A DNA stretch of 64,000 nt from Echinicola jeungdonensis (GTDB taxonomy: Bacteria > Bacteroidota > Bacteroidia > Cytophagales > Cyclobacteriaceae), in contig NZ_JAUFQT010000001.1 of NCBI RefSeq assembly GCF_030409905.1, positions 248,001 through 312,000 of the forward strand. Reading direction: 5' to 3'. Below the pieces are notes generated by a model. The model saw nothing but the letters and a program-made list of their open reading frames with translations, did no database searches and had not been told where the DNA came from. The position numbers and the translations under genes were made by a program. Of this stretch, positions 8,910 through 16,780 are shown piece after piece; positions within the stretch are counted from its first letter, which is position 1; every line of letters starts with the position of its first letter.

Positions 8910-9043
8910 AAATTAAAAAAAAACAACACGATAAAAACATACTAAACAAGAGGTTATTTAAAATAAAATTTATACTTAATATAAGTGAAATTACCCTAAC
9001 AAGAACTCACTCCTAATTTAACTGTTTATAATTTTATTTTTTT

Positions 9044-9169
9044 TTAAAACAGGTTTTTGATCCAATTAAACACATTATCCAAATCCATTTGAAATAAGAC
9101 GACAAGCAAAGCTGTTGTTATAACAATAATGAAATTCTTAATAATATTTTTTCGATTAATTACAGACAT
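9044..9169 (-). CDS. Putative 41-aa single-pass membrane peptide
   Basis: The short frame from the ATG at 9167-9169 to the TAA at 9044-9046 encodes a basic start (MSVINRKNIIKN), one hydrophobic segment (FIIVITTALLVVLF) and a short amphipathic tail ending FNWIKNLF. It lacks a double-glycine leader. Its layout is like the 45-aa peptide at 9389-9526. Small membrane peptides of this kind occur as immunity or accessory factors near peptide exporters, but no family is recognised and translation is unproven. Confidence 0.4.
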   Translation of the reverse strand: MSVINRKNIIKNFIIVITTALLVVLFQMDLDNVFNWIKNLF

Positions 9170-9254
9170 GGTTTTATTGTTTTTCAATTATTGGAATAAA
9201 AACCAATTTTCGAGGTTTTTCGCTTTAGCGATATAGGAACTGCTCACCATCTAA

Positions 9255-9283
9255 CTACCAGACTGGTAGAAGTTTTAAACTTC
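9255..9283. repeat. Pair of adjacent perfect palindromes
   Basis: CTACCAGACTGGTAG (9255-9269) is followed, sharing one base, by GAAGTTTTAAACTTC (9269-9283). Each is a perfect 7+1+7 palindrome. They lie between two small peptide genes on the minus strand and could be a REP-like element or a regulatory structure. There is no poly-U tail to suggest a terminator. Confidence 0.6.
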
Positions 9284-9388
9284 AACCAGTAATTTCCGGC
9301 AATTTGCAATTGTCCGTTCCATTAATTTAACCCAAAACCACATTTCCTTCCCTGGAATTTGATTTAGGAAAAATTGAAACTTTAAAAC

Positions 9389-9526
9389 CTAATCTCTATT
9401 TTCAATCGGGGGATTTCCATTTAATCCAGCTTTAAAATCATCTAAATTTTTAAGGAATTGAACAGTAAGATAAATCACCAATAACAATAACAGCAACATC
9501 AAAATACTTTTGACTTTCTTTTTCAT
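9389..9526 (-). CDS. 45-aa single-pass membrane peptide
   Basis: From the ATG at 9524-9526 to the TAG at 9389-9391 the frame encodes MKKKVKSILM, an uninterrupted leucine/valine-rich membrane segment to about residue 22, then a charged tail FLKNLDDFKAGLNGNPP and IENRD. A second, degraded copy lies at the far end of the island (4980-5129), which supports this as a real gene family of the locus. The function is unknown. The position suggests an immunity or accessory role in the peptide system, or an unprocessed membrane-active peptide. Confidence 0.6.
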   Translation of the reverse strand: MKKKVKSILMLLLLLLVIYLTVQFLKNLDDFKAGLNGNPPIENRD

Positions 9527-9811
9527 TTTTTTATCACTTCAAAAGGATAACAAAGCACTAATCTGATTCAAAACAAACCATCTATTAATTTTTTCCATTC
9601 TCATTTTTCCCTACTTAAAAATCTTTTCAGAATTAAATACAGCTAATGTCTTAAGTCCCTCTTCCCAATTAATTTAAATCTAACCCAGTCTACCCCAAAC
9701 CAGTTGACCAGTTTTTGATGGTTTTAATTGATATTATTAAGAAAATTGAAAATTACCGTTTTGGGGTAAAGTACGAACCCCTATTTTTTTGGAATGTAAT
9801 AAAAAACAGTC
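9527..9811. other. AT-rich spacer
   Basis: No gene is visible. It should hold the promoter of the 45-aa peptide gene because a terminator (9812-9845) separates that gene from the upstream precursor gene, but no clear TTG/TAnnTTTG pair was found. Confidence 0.4.
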
Positions 9812-9845
9812 AAAAAAGAGGTTGAAATTACTTTTCAACCTCTTT
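9812..9845 (-). terminator. Rho-independent terminator after the GG-leader peptide gene
   Basis: On the minus strand the stem AAAGAGGTTGAAA / TTTCAACCTCTTT closes a short loop and runs into a T-rich tract. It lies just eight bases past the TAA of the 62-aa precursor gene, so it ends that transcript. Confidence 0.85.
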
Positions 9846-9852
9846 ACCTTTA

Positions 9853-10041
9853 TTACATAGGGTACCTATTACCTGTAGGACCTAAAATATTCTCAGGTTC
9901 CTGAGACAACACGAGATCTCGAAAAGAACACCAAGCTTTGTGCGCTCGCTGCCCCAATTCAAAGAAAACTCCTTCTCCTCCAGTTGTTACCCTCATTTCT
10001 TTAATTGATAAATCCTCCAATAGTTCATTTGATCTTTTCAT
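9853..10041 (-). CDS. Double-glycine leader peptide precursor (62 aa, bacteriocin-like)
   Basis: The N-terminus fits the class II/C39-processed leader. Counting back from the cut site in EDLSIKEMRVTTGG, positions -12 L, -11 S, -8 E, -7 M, -2 G and -1 G follow the consensus; only -4 (T instead of V/I/L) departs. Cleavage after GG would release a 40-residue peptide starting EGVFFELGQ, with one cysteine (AWCSF) and an LGPTGNRYPM end. The mature part matches no family I know. It lies downstream of two CPBP genes and upstream of a strong terminator, in the same island as the C39-type ABC exporter, which should cut and export it. Target and activity cannot be inferred. Confidence 0.75.
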   Translation of the reverse strand: MKRSNELLEDLSIKEMRVTTGGEGVFFELGQRAHKAWCSFRDLVLSQEPENILGPTGNRYPM

Positions 10042-10090
10042 AATTGTTTATATTTATCACCACCGGCAATTAAAGAGGCCGGAATCTCTA

Positions 10091-10765
10091 TTAAATCAAC
10101 ATATATATAAATAATACCAAGATTAAGTTAACCATTCCATGGTGAACAACCCCCCATCCAAAACCTAACTTCAAATGAACATAACATAAAACTAAGCCAG
10201 TTAAAAACTGAGGAACAATCCCAACCATTAAATGAATCATGTTACCTTCAAAACCCTCTAAATATTTAAAAATATGAAAAACAGCAAAGAAGAAGGATGA
10301 TCCAGTAAAAATAAAAATTGTTTTCACTTGAAATAAAGGAATTTTAACAATTACCAATATAAATATAAAATATGCAAAAAATACAAAAATTCGATAAAAT
10401 GTATAATCTCCTAACATAATAAAATATAAAAAAAGAAAAACAATGCTTAATACTACCTTATTAGGACAAGATATATAGAGTCTGTGAACAGTTTCTTCAA
10501 TTAATGGAATAATACTACTTCCTAGAATAAAAACAAAAGGGAGCATATTTTTAATATCCTCAAAATTTCTTACTTTGGATTCTAGTAAACCTAAACCAGA
10601 AATATACATCAAACTAATTGCAAAAAAAATTAAGGTGAAATTTATCAAAATATATCCAATAAAATAACGTAATTTTACCCAAAAAGAGGTAGCTGTACAC
10701 TTTGATTGAAGAGAAAACAATTGAAAAAACAACCTAAAGGATCTATTAATCAAATAAGTATGCAT
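10091..10765 (-). CDS. CPBP-family intramembrane metalloprotease (putative immunity/processing protein)
   Basis: This 224-residue polytopic membrane protein has the CPBP (Abi/CAAX-type) motifs in order: PLIEETVHRLY (EExxxR), SSFFFAVFH (FxxxH) and VVHHGMVN (HxxxN), all on predicted membrane helices. Members of this family prenyl-process proteins in eukaryotes. In bacteria several protect producers of class II bacteriocins. Its start overlaps the end of the upstream CPBP gene by 20 bases, so they are co-translated. The double-glycine precursor follows 49 bases after its stop. Immunity against one of the peptides is the simplest reading, but peptide maturation is possible. Confidence 0.8.
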   Translation of the reverse strand: MHTYLINRSFRLFFQLFSLQSKCTATSFWVKLRYFIGYILINFTLIFFAISLMYISGLGLLESKVRNFEDIKNMLPFVFILGSSIIPLIEETVHRLYISCPNKVVLSIVFLFLYFIMLGDYTFYRIFVFFAYFIFILVIVKIPLFQVKTIFIFTGSSFFFAVFHIFKYLEGFEGNMIHLMVGIVPQFLTGLVLCYVHLKLGFGWGVVHHGMVNLILVLFIYMLI

Positions 10766-11327
10766 AAGTTATTAATATAGAATTATAAAAAACATGATAT
10801 AAAACACAACTTATAAAATTAATTTTTATTTTTATATAGTATAAAATTATTCCCAACATAATTTGAGGGAAAATAAGAATTGGCAATAAAACAAATGAGT
10901 CAAATATTTCTTCTGTAGAAAAGTTCACCAAATGAGTTGTCCCAAACAATACCCCATGAATAATAGAATTAATCCAATCTGTAAAAACCTTAAAATTGAT
11001 TAAATAGACATGAATAATAAAAATTATTATCCAAATAATTTCAAATTGTATATGATAATCACCCATTAACAAATATCCAAATGTCAAGGCAATAGCCAAT
11101 ACGATTTTCCATTTCCCCTCATTAATCCAAGATCTAAAGCAATACTCTTCAATCAAAGGAACTATTCCCGCTGTAAAAACCAGAAAAGGAAAAAAATATT
11201 CCTTAATATCCCGAATGTCACCTGGAGATGAAAAATATTTGCTTATATCAAAAATACCAACAAGTTTTACAACTGTTAAATTGAGAATAAGCACTATAAT
11301 CAATTCGGGATATTTTAGTTTAAGCAT
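10746..11327 (-). CDS. CPBP-family intramembrane metalloprotease (putative immunity/processing protein)
   Basis: This 193-residue polytopic protein is a shorter paralogue of its downstream neighbour, with the same catalytic set: PLIEEYCFRSW (EExxxR), GVLFGTTHLVNF (FxxxH) and CVLYHVFYN (HxxxN). It has about six hydrophobic segments. It starts 50 bases after the 53-aa precursor gene with a hairpin in between, and overlaps the next CPBP gene by 20 bases. Divergence between the paralogues suggests that each may serve a different peptide. Enzymatic activity is plausible because every metal- and proton-handling residue is kept. Confidence 0.8.
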   Translation of the reverse strand: MLKLKYPELIIVLILNLTVVKLVGIFDISKYFSSPGDIRDIKEYFFPFLVFTAGIVPLIEEYCFRSWINEGKWKIVLAIALTFGYLLMGDYHIQFEIIWIIIFIIHVYLINFKVFTDWINSIIHGVLFGTTHLVNFSTEEIFDSFVLLPILIFPQIMLGIILYYIKIKINFISCVLYHVFYNSILITYAYLFD

Positions 11328-11343
11328 AAGTTAAGAATAAAGC

Positions 11344-11365
11344 ATAAAGGAGTTTCCTCCTTTAT
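11344..11365 (-). terminator. Stem-loop between precursor gene and CPBP operon (weak terminator or attenuator)
   Basis: ATAAAGGAG pairs perfectly with CTCCTTTAT over a four-base loop. On the minus strand it lies between the 53-aa precursor stop and the first CPBP start. The sequence after the stem is only moderately U-rich, so partial read-through giving more precursor than immunity transcript is plausible. That is inference. Processing protection is an alternative. Confidence 0.5.
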
Positions 11366-11377
11366 ACTTATTAAATA

Positions 11378-11539
11378 CTACATTTTACAATCACATTCAT
11401 GAGAATTCCAACCATCCCTAAATTCATTTATTGCATCTTGAATTGCCAATGCATCCCAAATAGTCTTTATCGTTCTAAAGAATCTTCCCCCTTCCACTTC
11501 CCTCATCTCCTCAAAATTTAAATCTCTTAAACTCTCCAT
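11378..11539 (-). CDS. Double-glycine leader peptide precursor (53 aa, bacteriocin-like)
   Basis: The frame runs from the ATG at 11537-11539 to the TAG at 11378-11380. The leader MESLRDLNFEEMREVEGG fits the C39 consensus position by position: L at -12, N at -11, E at -8, M at -7, V at -4, G at -2 and -1. Cleavage would release a 35-residue peptide starting RFFRTIKTIW and ending HECDCKM, with a C-x-C pair close to the C-terminus. I recognise no family for the mature part. It sits between the HTH regulator and the CPBP genes. The gene is short enough to be missed by ordinary length cut-offs. Confidence 0.8.
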   Translation of the reverse strand: MESLRDLNFEEMREVEGGRFFRTIKTIWDALAIQDAINEFRDGWNSHECDCKM

Positions 11540-11637
11540 AATTCAAACAATTTAAATTCTCCCAACCTTTACCGGGCTTAGGAATCTCCCAATCTCGGAA
11601 AGAAATTCTATTTAGCTAGCATATAGAATAGTTCCGA

Positions 11638-11973
11638 TCATATAACTAATTTATTTTCTGTCCGTGCATAAAAAAAGCACGGGAGAAAATCTTTTAAAAT
11701 TTTTCCTCCATTAATTTTCGAAACGTCAGTTTTTCCAAGAACCCTAATTTTCAAATCGAGTTGGATTTCTTCATCATCATTGTACACAAAACTGTTCTGC
11801 TTTCTGGAAAACCAAACATCCAATCCTAAATCTTTCAGGTAATCTATGTAGGTATAAAGCTGCCTTCTACTTACACCCAGCCTTTCGGCCAACTCATTGG
11901 GCGTCCCTGTCCTTTGTTCTTTGATTAGCTTATTTAAGATTTGCATCCTTTCAATTTGTCTTATAAAGTTCAT
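11638..11973 (-). CDS. Small HTH-domain regulator of the peptide locus
   Basis: This 111-residue protein begins with a DeoR/HTH_11-like winged helix (IERMQILNKLIKEQRTGTPN, then ELAERLGVSRRQLYTYIDYL). It ends in a short tail with an INGG sequence and DFLPCFFYARTENKLVI. There is no ligand-binding domain. It lies between the exporter and the precursor genes, which suggests local control of peptide expression. The tail contains a GG but lacks the other leader positions, so it is not counted as an exported peptide. The PCFFYAR-type ending may be a small feature of this regulator group. Confidence 0.75.
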   Translation of the reverse strand: MNFIRQIERMQILNKLIKEQRTGTPNELAERLGVSRRQLYTYIDYLKDLGLDVWFSRKQNSFVYNDDEEIQLDLKIRVLGKTDVSKINGGKILKDFLPCFFYARTENKLVI

Positions 11974-12061
11974 AATGGGTTGGATTTAAAGTCAAAAATT
12001 ATTTAGCTAAAATTGTCACTCCATTAATATTCCAGATGATAGACACCTACTTTTTTGAATC

Positions 12062-14215
12062 TTAATTCATCATCAGCATCTGCTTCTTTAACATCTGGTG
12101 ATATTTCCCTTCCATGGAAATCAATTCTTGGTGAGTTCCCTCTTCTATTAATTGCCCCTTGTCTAGAACCAATAGCTTGTCAAAATCCTGCACTGCTGCC
12201 AGCCTGTGGGTAATAAAAATGATAGTCTTTCCCTGGTCCACTAATACTCGGATTGTCTTTTGAACAAATTGTTCGGATTCAGGATCAAGGGATGCTGTGG
12301 CTTCATCCAGAATCAATACCTCAGGTTCCCGGTACAGTGCCCTGGCTATGGCTATCCGCTGTTTTTGACCACCTGATAAAGTTGCACCATTTTCACCCAG
12401 ATAAGTCCCAAATCCATTGGGCAATTCTTCAATAAAATCCATCATTCCCAATTGGTTACAAATACCCATCACTTTCCGCATATCCGGTTGGTAATCTCCA
12501 AGAGCAATATTCTCCAGCACATTACCTGCAAAAAGATCAATATTTTGAGGTACCACGGAAACAATTTGCCTCAAACTGTCATTTGAAATGTATTGTATAT
12601 CATATTCCCCCAAATAAATATGCCCGGATTTCAATGGGTACAAGTTTTGTAACAAAGACACCAGGGTACTTTTGCCTGATCCACTTTCCCCAATAATCCC
12701 GGATACTTTTCCTTGCGGAATAGCCAGGTTTAGTTGCTCAAAGACATTCTTTCTGCTTCCGTACCTGAAGGCCACATCCTTAAAAACTATATCCCCCAAG
12801 GCTTTCTTCTCCATAGAAAATGTCTCCACGGTAGTCTCTACTTCAAGGTCCATGATTTCAAACAGCCTGTCCGCAGCAATCAAGGCATTCTGAATGGTCT
12901 TATTCATCCCTATCAAGCTAGCCACAGGGCCGGTCAGGTAACCTAACAATGCATAAAAAGACATCAACTCCCCGGGAGTAATTTCATTTTTTAATACATA
13001 CCCTGCCCCTACCCACAAGAGAACAATGGTAAATCCCCGGGATACGGTTTCCGATGAGGTATTGGCAAATACATCATTCATACTGGACTTATAAACCGTC
13101 CCTAATAAAGACACAAAACGCGTCTCTGTCTTGATATTGGCATGGTCTTCAGCTCCAAATCGTTTGATAGTGCCTGCCGCTGTGATGGACTCTACCAACT
13201 GGGATTCCAGATCCGCACTCTTTTCCATCAAGGTTCTTTCTACCCTTTTGTTTAGGTAGTTGGTTGAGAAATAAATGAACATATACAATGGAATAACTGC
13301 AACCATAATCAAGGCCAGCTTCCAGTAAAAAGTAAACATCAGGGCAAAGGAGAAAACAACAATAAATACATTGACGATCAGATTGATGGATACGTCATTG
13401 ATAAAAGCCCTGATCTTCACCGCATCGGTGATCCTGGAAATAATTTCTCCCACACGCATGGTATCAAAAAACCGCTGGGGCAGTGTCAACAGGTGTTTAT
13501 AATAACCCAAAATCAGCTTGGCATCAATCTTCTGACCTACTTTGATGATAAAAGTTGTTTTAAACACCCCTATCACCAACTGCAAACAAAGTAATACCAC
13601 CATCACCACCGAAAGCAAATTCAAGAGGTTGGTATTCCTTCCTACAAAAACATGATCCACAATCTTCTGCACATATATAGAAGTGGACAGCCCCAATACG
13701 GTGTACAAAACAGCTCCAACCAGTGCCTGGGTCATTACACTTTGATGCGGACGAACCAAAAACCAAAACCGACGCCAAGTACTGACCTTTTCATTAACGG
13801 CCTTAAATTCTTCATTTGGCATTAACAGTACCAAAACACCCGTCCATATTTCTTTAAACCTCCCATGGGGCAACTGGTGCATTTTACCATCAGCCGGATC
13901 CATCACCTCCACGATTTTTGGAGTAATTTTATAAATCACCACAAAATGATGCAGCACCTTATTGACTATTACGTGGGCGATACTTGGTTTGGGAATTTCA
14001 AACAATGCTTCAAATTTCCCCTTCACACCTTTGGCTGAGAATCCCATCTTTGTACTTGCCTCGATCAAACCAAGTATATTGGTTCCCTTTTGATCTGTAG
14101 AAGCCATCTGCCTGATTTTGGACACTGGAAGCTGGAGCTTATAATAGTTTGCGACAGATGCCAAACAGGTGGCCCCACAGTCTGTAATATCCCTTTGTTT
14201 TATTTTGATATTCAT
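12062..14215 (-). CDS. Peptidase-containing ABC transporter (C39 peptidase, bacteriocin exporter type)
   Basis: This 717-residue protein is a full PCAT. The N-terminal C39 cysteine protease has the motif QRDITDCGATCLAS (catalytic Cys13 with Gln7), the histidine in VLHHFVVIYKI near residue 95 and the aspartate of VMDPADG. A six-helix ABC membrane domain follows at about residues 160-440. The ATPase domain has Walker A GESGSGKSTL (about 510), signature LSGGQKQRIAIARAL (about 610) and Walker B VLILDEATASLD. It would cut precursors after the double glycine and pump the peptide across the inner membrane with the HlyD-type adaptor 24 bases upstream. No outer-membrane TolC-like gene is in the window. 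Confidence 0.93.
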   Translation of the reverse strand: MNIKIKQRDITDCGATCLASVANYYKLQLPVSKIRQMASTDQKGTNILGLIEASTKMGFSAKGVKGKFEALFEIPKPSIAHVIVNKVLHHFVVIYKITPKIVEVMDPADGKMHQLPHGRFKEIWTGVLVLLMPNEEFKAVNEKVSTWRRFWFLVRPHQSVMTQALVGAVLYTVLGLSTSIYVQKIVDHVFVGRNTNLLNLLSVVMVVLLCLQLVIGVFKTTFIIKVGQKIDAKLILGYYKHLLTLPQRFFDTMRVGEIISRITDAVKIRAFINDVSINLIVNVFIVVFSFALMFTFYWKLALIMVAVIPLYMFIYFSTNYLNKRVERTLMEKSADLESQLVESITAAGTIKRFGAEDHANIKTETRFVSLLGTVYKSSMNDVFANTSSETVSRGFTIVLLWVGAGYVLKNEITPGELMSFYALLGYLTGPVASLIGMNKTIQNALIAADRLFEIMDLEVETTVETFSMEKKALGDIVFKDVAFRYGSRKNVFEQLNLAIPQGKVSGIIGESGSGKSTLVSLLQNLYPLKSGHIYLGEYDIQYISNDSLRQIVSVVPQNIDLFAGNVLENIALGDYQPDMRKVMGICNQLGMMDFIEELPNGFGTYLGENGATLSGGQKQRIAIARALYREPEVLILDEATASLDPESEQFVQKTIRVLVDQGKTIIFITHRLAAVQDFDKLLVLDKGQLIEEGTHQELISMEGKYHQMLKKQMLMMN

Positions 14216-14239
14216 GATAAAAAGTACTTTGGTAAAAAA

Positions 14240-15406
14240 TCACTGGGTCGTTGGGTTCAGCCAATCATCCACCTTATCATATAAAAGTTGAAACAAACTT
14301 CTTTTGGCGATAATAAACCTGCTGTTTAAAGTCATTCCCCGCTTTATCTCACCTTCAATACCACTTTCCAGATTTAACTTGGGCTCTGGGACAGTGCATA
14401 TTACCGTAAAAGCAACCTCTCTTTCAGAAACCATATTGAGGTCCTTCGAAATCTCACTCACCTGCCCTTCCACCAAGCCCCATTGGTTATAATTATAAGC
14501 ATCCACCTGAAACAACACCTTTTGCCCAGGCTTTATAAAAGCAATATCAGCTGGAGAAACATGAACAACCGCCATTAAAGCTGAATCAGGAGAAATCTCT
14601 GCAATTTTTTGATTCGTAAAGACAAAATCACCTTCCTTGATATTCTTGAGGTTCATTATATCCCCATCCACGCCAGCCAAAATTTTATATTTATGAAGTC
14701 TCTCCTCTAATTGTCTTATCTGATTAACCAACTCCCTTCTTTCTTCTTGGTAGTTAAGAAGTTCGTTCTCCCAACTTGCTATCTTCCTTTTATGAAAAAT
14801 ATCCAAATTTGATTGGGCTTTACTGTAATTGACCCTTACCTCATCAAATTCTATAAATGGAATAATTTCGCTTTCATATAATATCTCTGCCCGATTAAAA
14901 TCCCGTTTTTCTTTTTTAAGAATCGATAAATAGTTTTTAACTTCAGAGTAATACTCCAAAAATGAGGCTTGATAATAATTTGAGTAAAAATCAATGGGTT
15001 TAAGATCCTTAACTTTTGACGGTGTCAAGAGAATCAATTTTTCCAAATCTTTTACAAATCCACTTAATGTCCGGCTTCTTGTTTTTAACCCTTCAATTTC
15101 CAATTCAACTTGGTTAGTTTCTATTTCAGCAAGTACATCCCCCTTTTTGACCGATCGGTTTTCTCCCAGATTAAAAGAGACAAGCCTTCCCGAAACAGGG
15201 GCATAAACATTATTTCTTCCTAATGCGGATTGGAATGTCCCCCTTGATTGTACCGAAACATCAACTTTAATAAAGGGTAGACTTATAATGACCAAAATAA
15301 TCCCTGCCAGTAGACTCAAATAAATAATTTTGGAGCAGACAGTTATTTTACTTTGATAATACTCCGTAGTTTGATGGACAATGGAAGCTGGAAAAATTGT
15401 TTTCAT
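14240..15406 (-). CDS. HlyD-family secretion adaptor (membrane fusion protein)
   Basis: This 388-residue protein has one N-terminal membrane segment (IIYLSLLAGIILVIISLPFI, about residues 28-47). A split biotinyl-lipoyl-like domain follows (VYAPVSGRLVSFNLGENRSV with KKGDVLAEIE), then a long alpha-hairpin rich in E, K and L, and the beta-barrel return (ILAGVDGDIMNL, KPGQKVLFQVDAY). This is the layout of adaptors that link an inner-membrane exporter to an outer-membrane channel. It is the first gene of the exporter operon, 24 bases before the C39-ABC gene. The partner outer-membrane protein must be encoded elsewhere. Confidence 0.9.
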   Translation of the reverse strand: MKTIFPASIVHQTTEYYQSKITVCSKIIYLSLLAGIILVIISLPFIKVDVSVQSRGTFQSALGRNNVYAPVSGRLVSFNLGENRSVKKGDVLAEIETNQVELEIEGLKTRSRTLSGFVKDLEKLILLTPSKVKDLKPIDFYSNYYQASFLEYYSEVKNYLSILKKEKRDFNRAEILYESEIIPFIEFDEVRVNYSKAQSNLDIFHKRKIASWENELLNYQEERRELVNQIRQLEERLHKYKILAGVDGDIMNLKNIKEGDFVFTNQKIAEISPDSALMAVVHVSPADIAFIKPGQKVLFQVDAYNYNQWGLVEGQVSEISKDLNMVSEREVAFTVICTVPEPKLNLESGIEGEIKRGMTLNSRFIIAKRSLFQLLYDKVDDWLNPTTQ

Positions 15407-16300
15407 AAAAAAAATTGAATTAAAAAACCATTACCTTATATTAAAAAAGAAAAACTAAAAATAAAAGAGTAACCGACAACAAATAAATAACTTTACCAAT
15501 TTTAAATATAATAAAAACAATAAAAAACAAATACCTGAATTTAAAACACAAAATCCACGTAACAAAAACCTGTATAATGCACTTATTACCCTTCAAGGCT
15601 CAAATATTGGATATTTATAAATTTTTGTCGCAAACATCAAGTAAGAAATACCAAATAAAAATCCTTATTTAAAATAGAAACTAATATTTGCCAAATCATA
15701 AGCAGCGACCTAAGTAATGCTCCCCCATCTGACACGTTGGGTGATTTATTGAATTGAAATTATTTCCATTGGGGAAGTCATTATTTAGTCTGAAACTCCC
15801 TCCTGAATGAACCTTTCTTAAAAAAAAACTTTCCTTACCTATTCTTTTAATAAGTGTGGTTCCAAATCCATAAGTGAATTAACTTCAGCCCCATCTTATT
15901 TCAGTCAAAACTTTACTTAACTTTTAACCCATCACTTATTTATTAGGGGTTATTTAAAGGGTTCACAAAAGTCATTAAGCTATACTGAGATAAGGCCTGA
16001 AGCCACTACTTCCCTTGACTACGGTAGATCCATTAAAAACTTATACCAATTACTTTATGCGGGCTAGCTTTCCCCTCAAGGTAACCAAGGGTTGTGTGTA
16101 GGATTAATGTCTACCGGTGACCTTCACCCTTCTACCATTCGATCACCTAATCCTATTTTATGAGCACAAATCACAAAAAATAATAATTTCCCAAAAAAAC
16201 CAAATTCAACATTTCACCCCATGTAAGTAAATTTTCCCAATAGAATTGTTAAATTAATAAGGTTGAACCAGGCATTGAAGTCTTAACAAACTCCTTGGCC
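15407..16300. other. Long spacer, probably relic DNA plus divergent promoters
   Basis: No intact gene is seen over almost 0.9 kb. The first 200 bases are very AT-rich and should hold the exporter promoter. Near 15700-15870 the minus strand stays open for about 60 codons without a start (including GFGTTLIKRIGKESF and NHPTCQMGEHYLGRCL), which may be a gene relic, but I cannot match it to a family. The stretch 16000-16160 is GC-richer with short inverted pieces and no product. Confidence 0.45.
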
Positions 16301-16780
16301 ATGAGAAAAATCAAACAATTATTGAGTGAATACGGCCTTAGCCACCAAAATCCCACCAATAAAATGATCCATTGGGTTTGTGTGCCCCTAATCTTTTTTA
16401 GCATCGTGGGCATAATATTTTGTATTCCTATCGGACCGCTGGACTTTTTGGAGGATTACCTGGGCCCCTTTGCCAATTGGGCCACCTTTTCCCTGACCGT
16501 TGTTTTATTTTATTATTACTCCCTGTCCCCTCCATTAGCCCTGGGCATGTTTCTGTTTTCCGCTTCCTGCCTGGCCTTGGCCAACTTGATCCGGATTATT
16601 AGCCCCGTTCCCTTATGGAGCATTTGTCTGGTCCTATTTTTTATAGGATGGGTCCTACAGTTTTATGGTCACAAAATTGAAGGCAAAAAACCCTCTTTTT
16701 TCAAGGATGTCCGGTTCCTACTTATCGGCCCCGCCTGGTTGATGCATTTTATTTACAAAAGATTCGGTTTTGCTTATTAA
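16301..16780 (+). CDS. DUF962/Mpo1-like membrane protein
   Basis: From the ATG at 16301 the product is 159 residues with about four hydrophobic segments. It has the DUF962 signature: LSHQNPTNKMIHWVCVPLIF near the start and YGHKIEGKKPSFFKDVRFLL with IGPAWLMHF near the end. The spaced histidines are those that bind iron in yeast Mpo1, a dioxygenase acting on 2-hydroxy fatty acids in sphingolipid breakdown. Whether the bacterial protein has the same substrate is inference. An in-frame TTG two codons earlier is less likely as start. It appears monocistronic. Confidence 0.85.
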   Translation: MRKIKQLLSEYGLSHQNPTNKMIHWVCVPLIFFSIVGIIFCIPIGPLDFLEDYLGPFANWATFSLTVVLFYYYSLSPPLALGMFLFSASCLALANLIRIISPVPLWSICLVLFFIGWVLQFYGHKIEGKKPSFFKDVRFLLIGPAWLMHFIYKRFGFAY

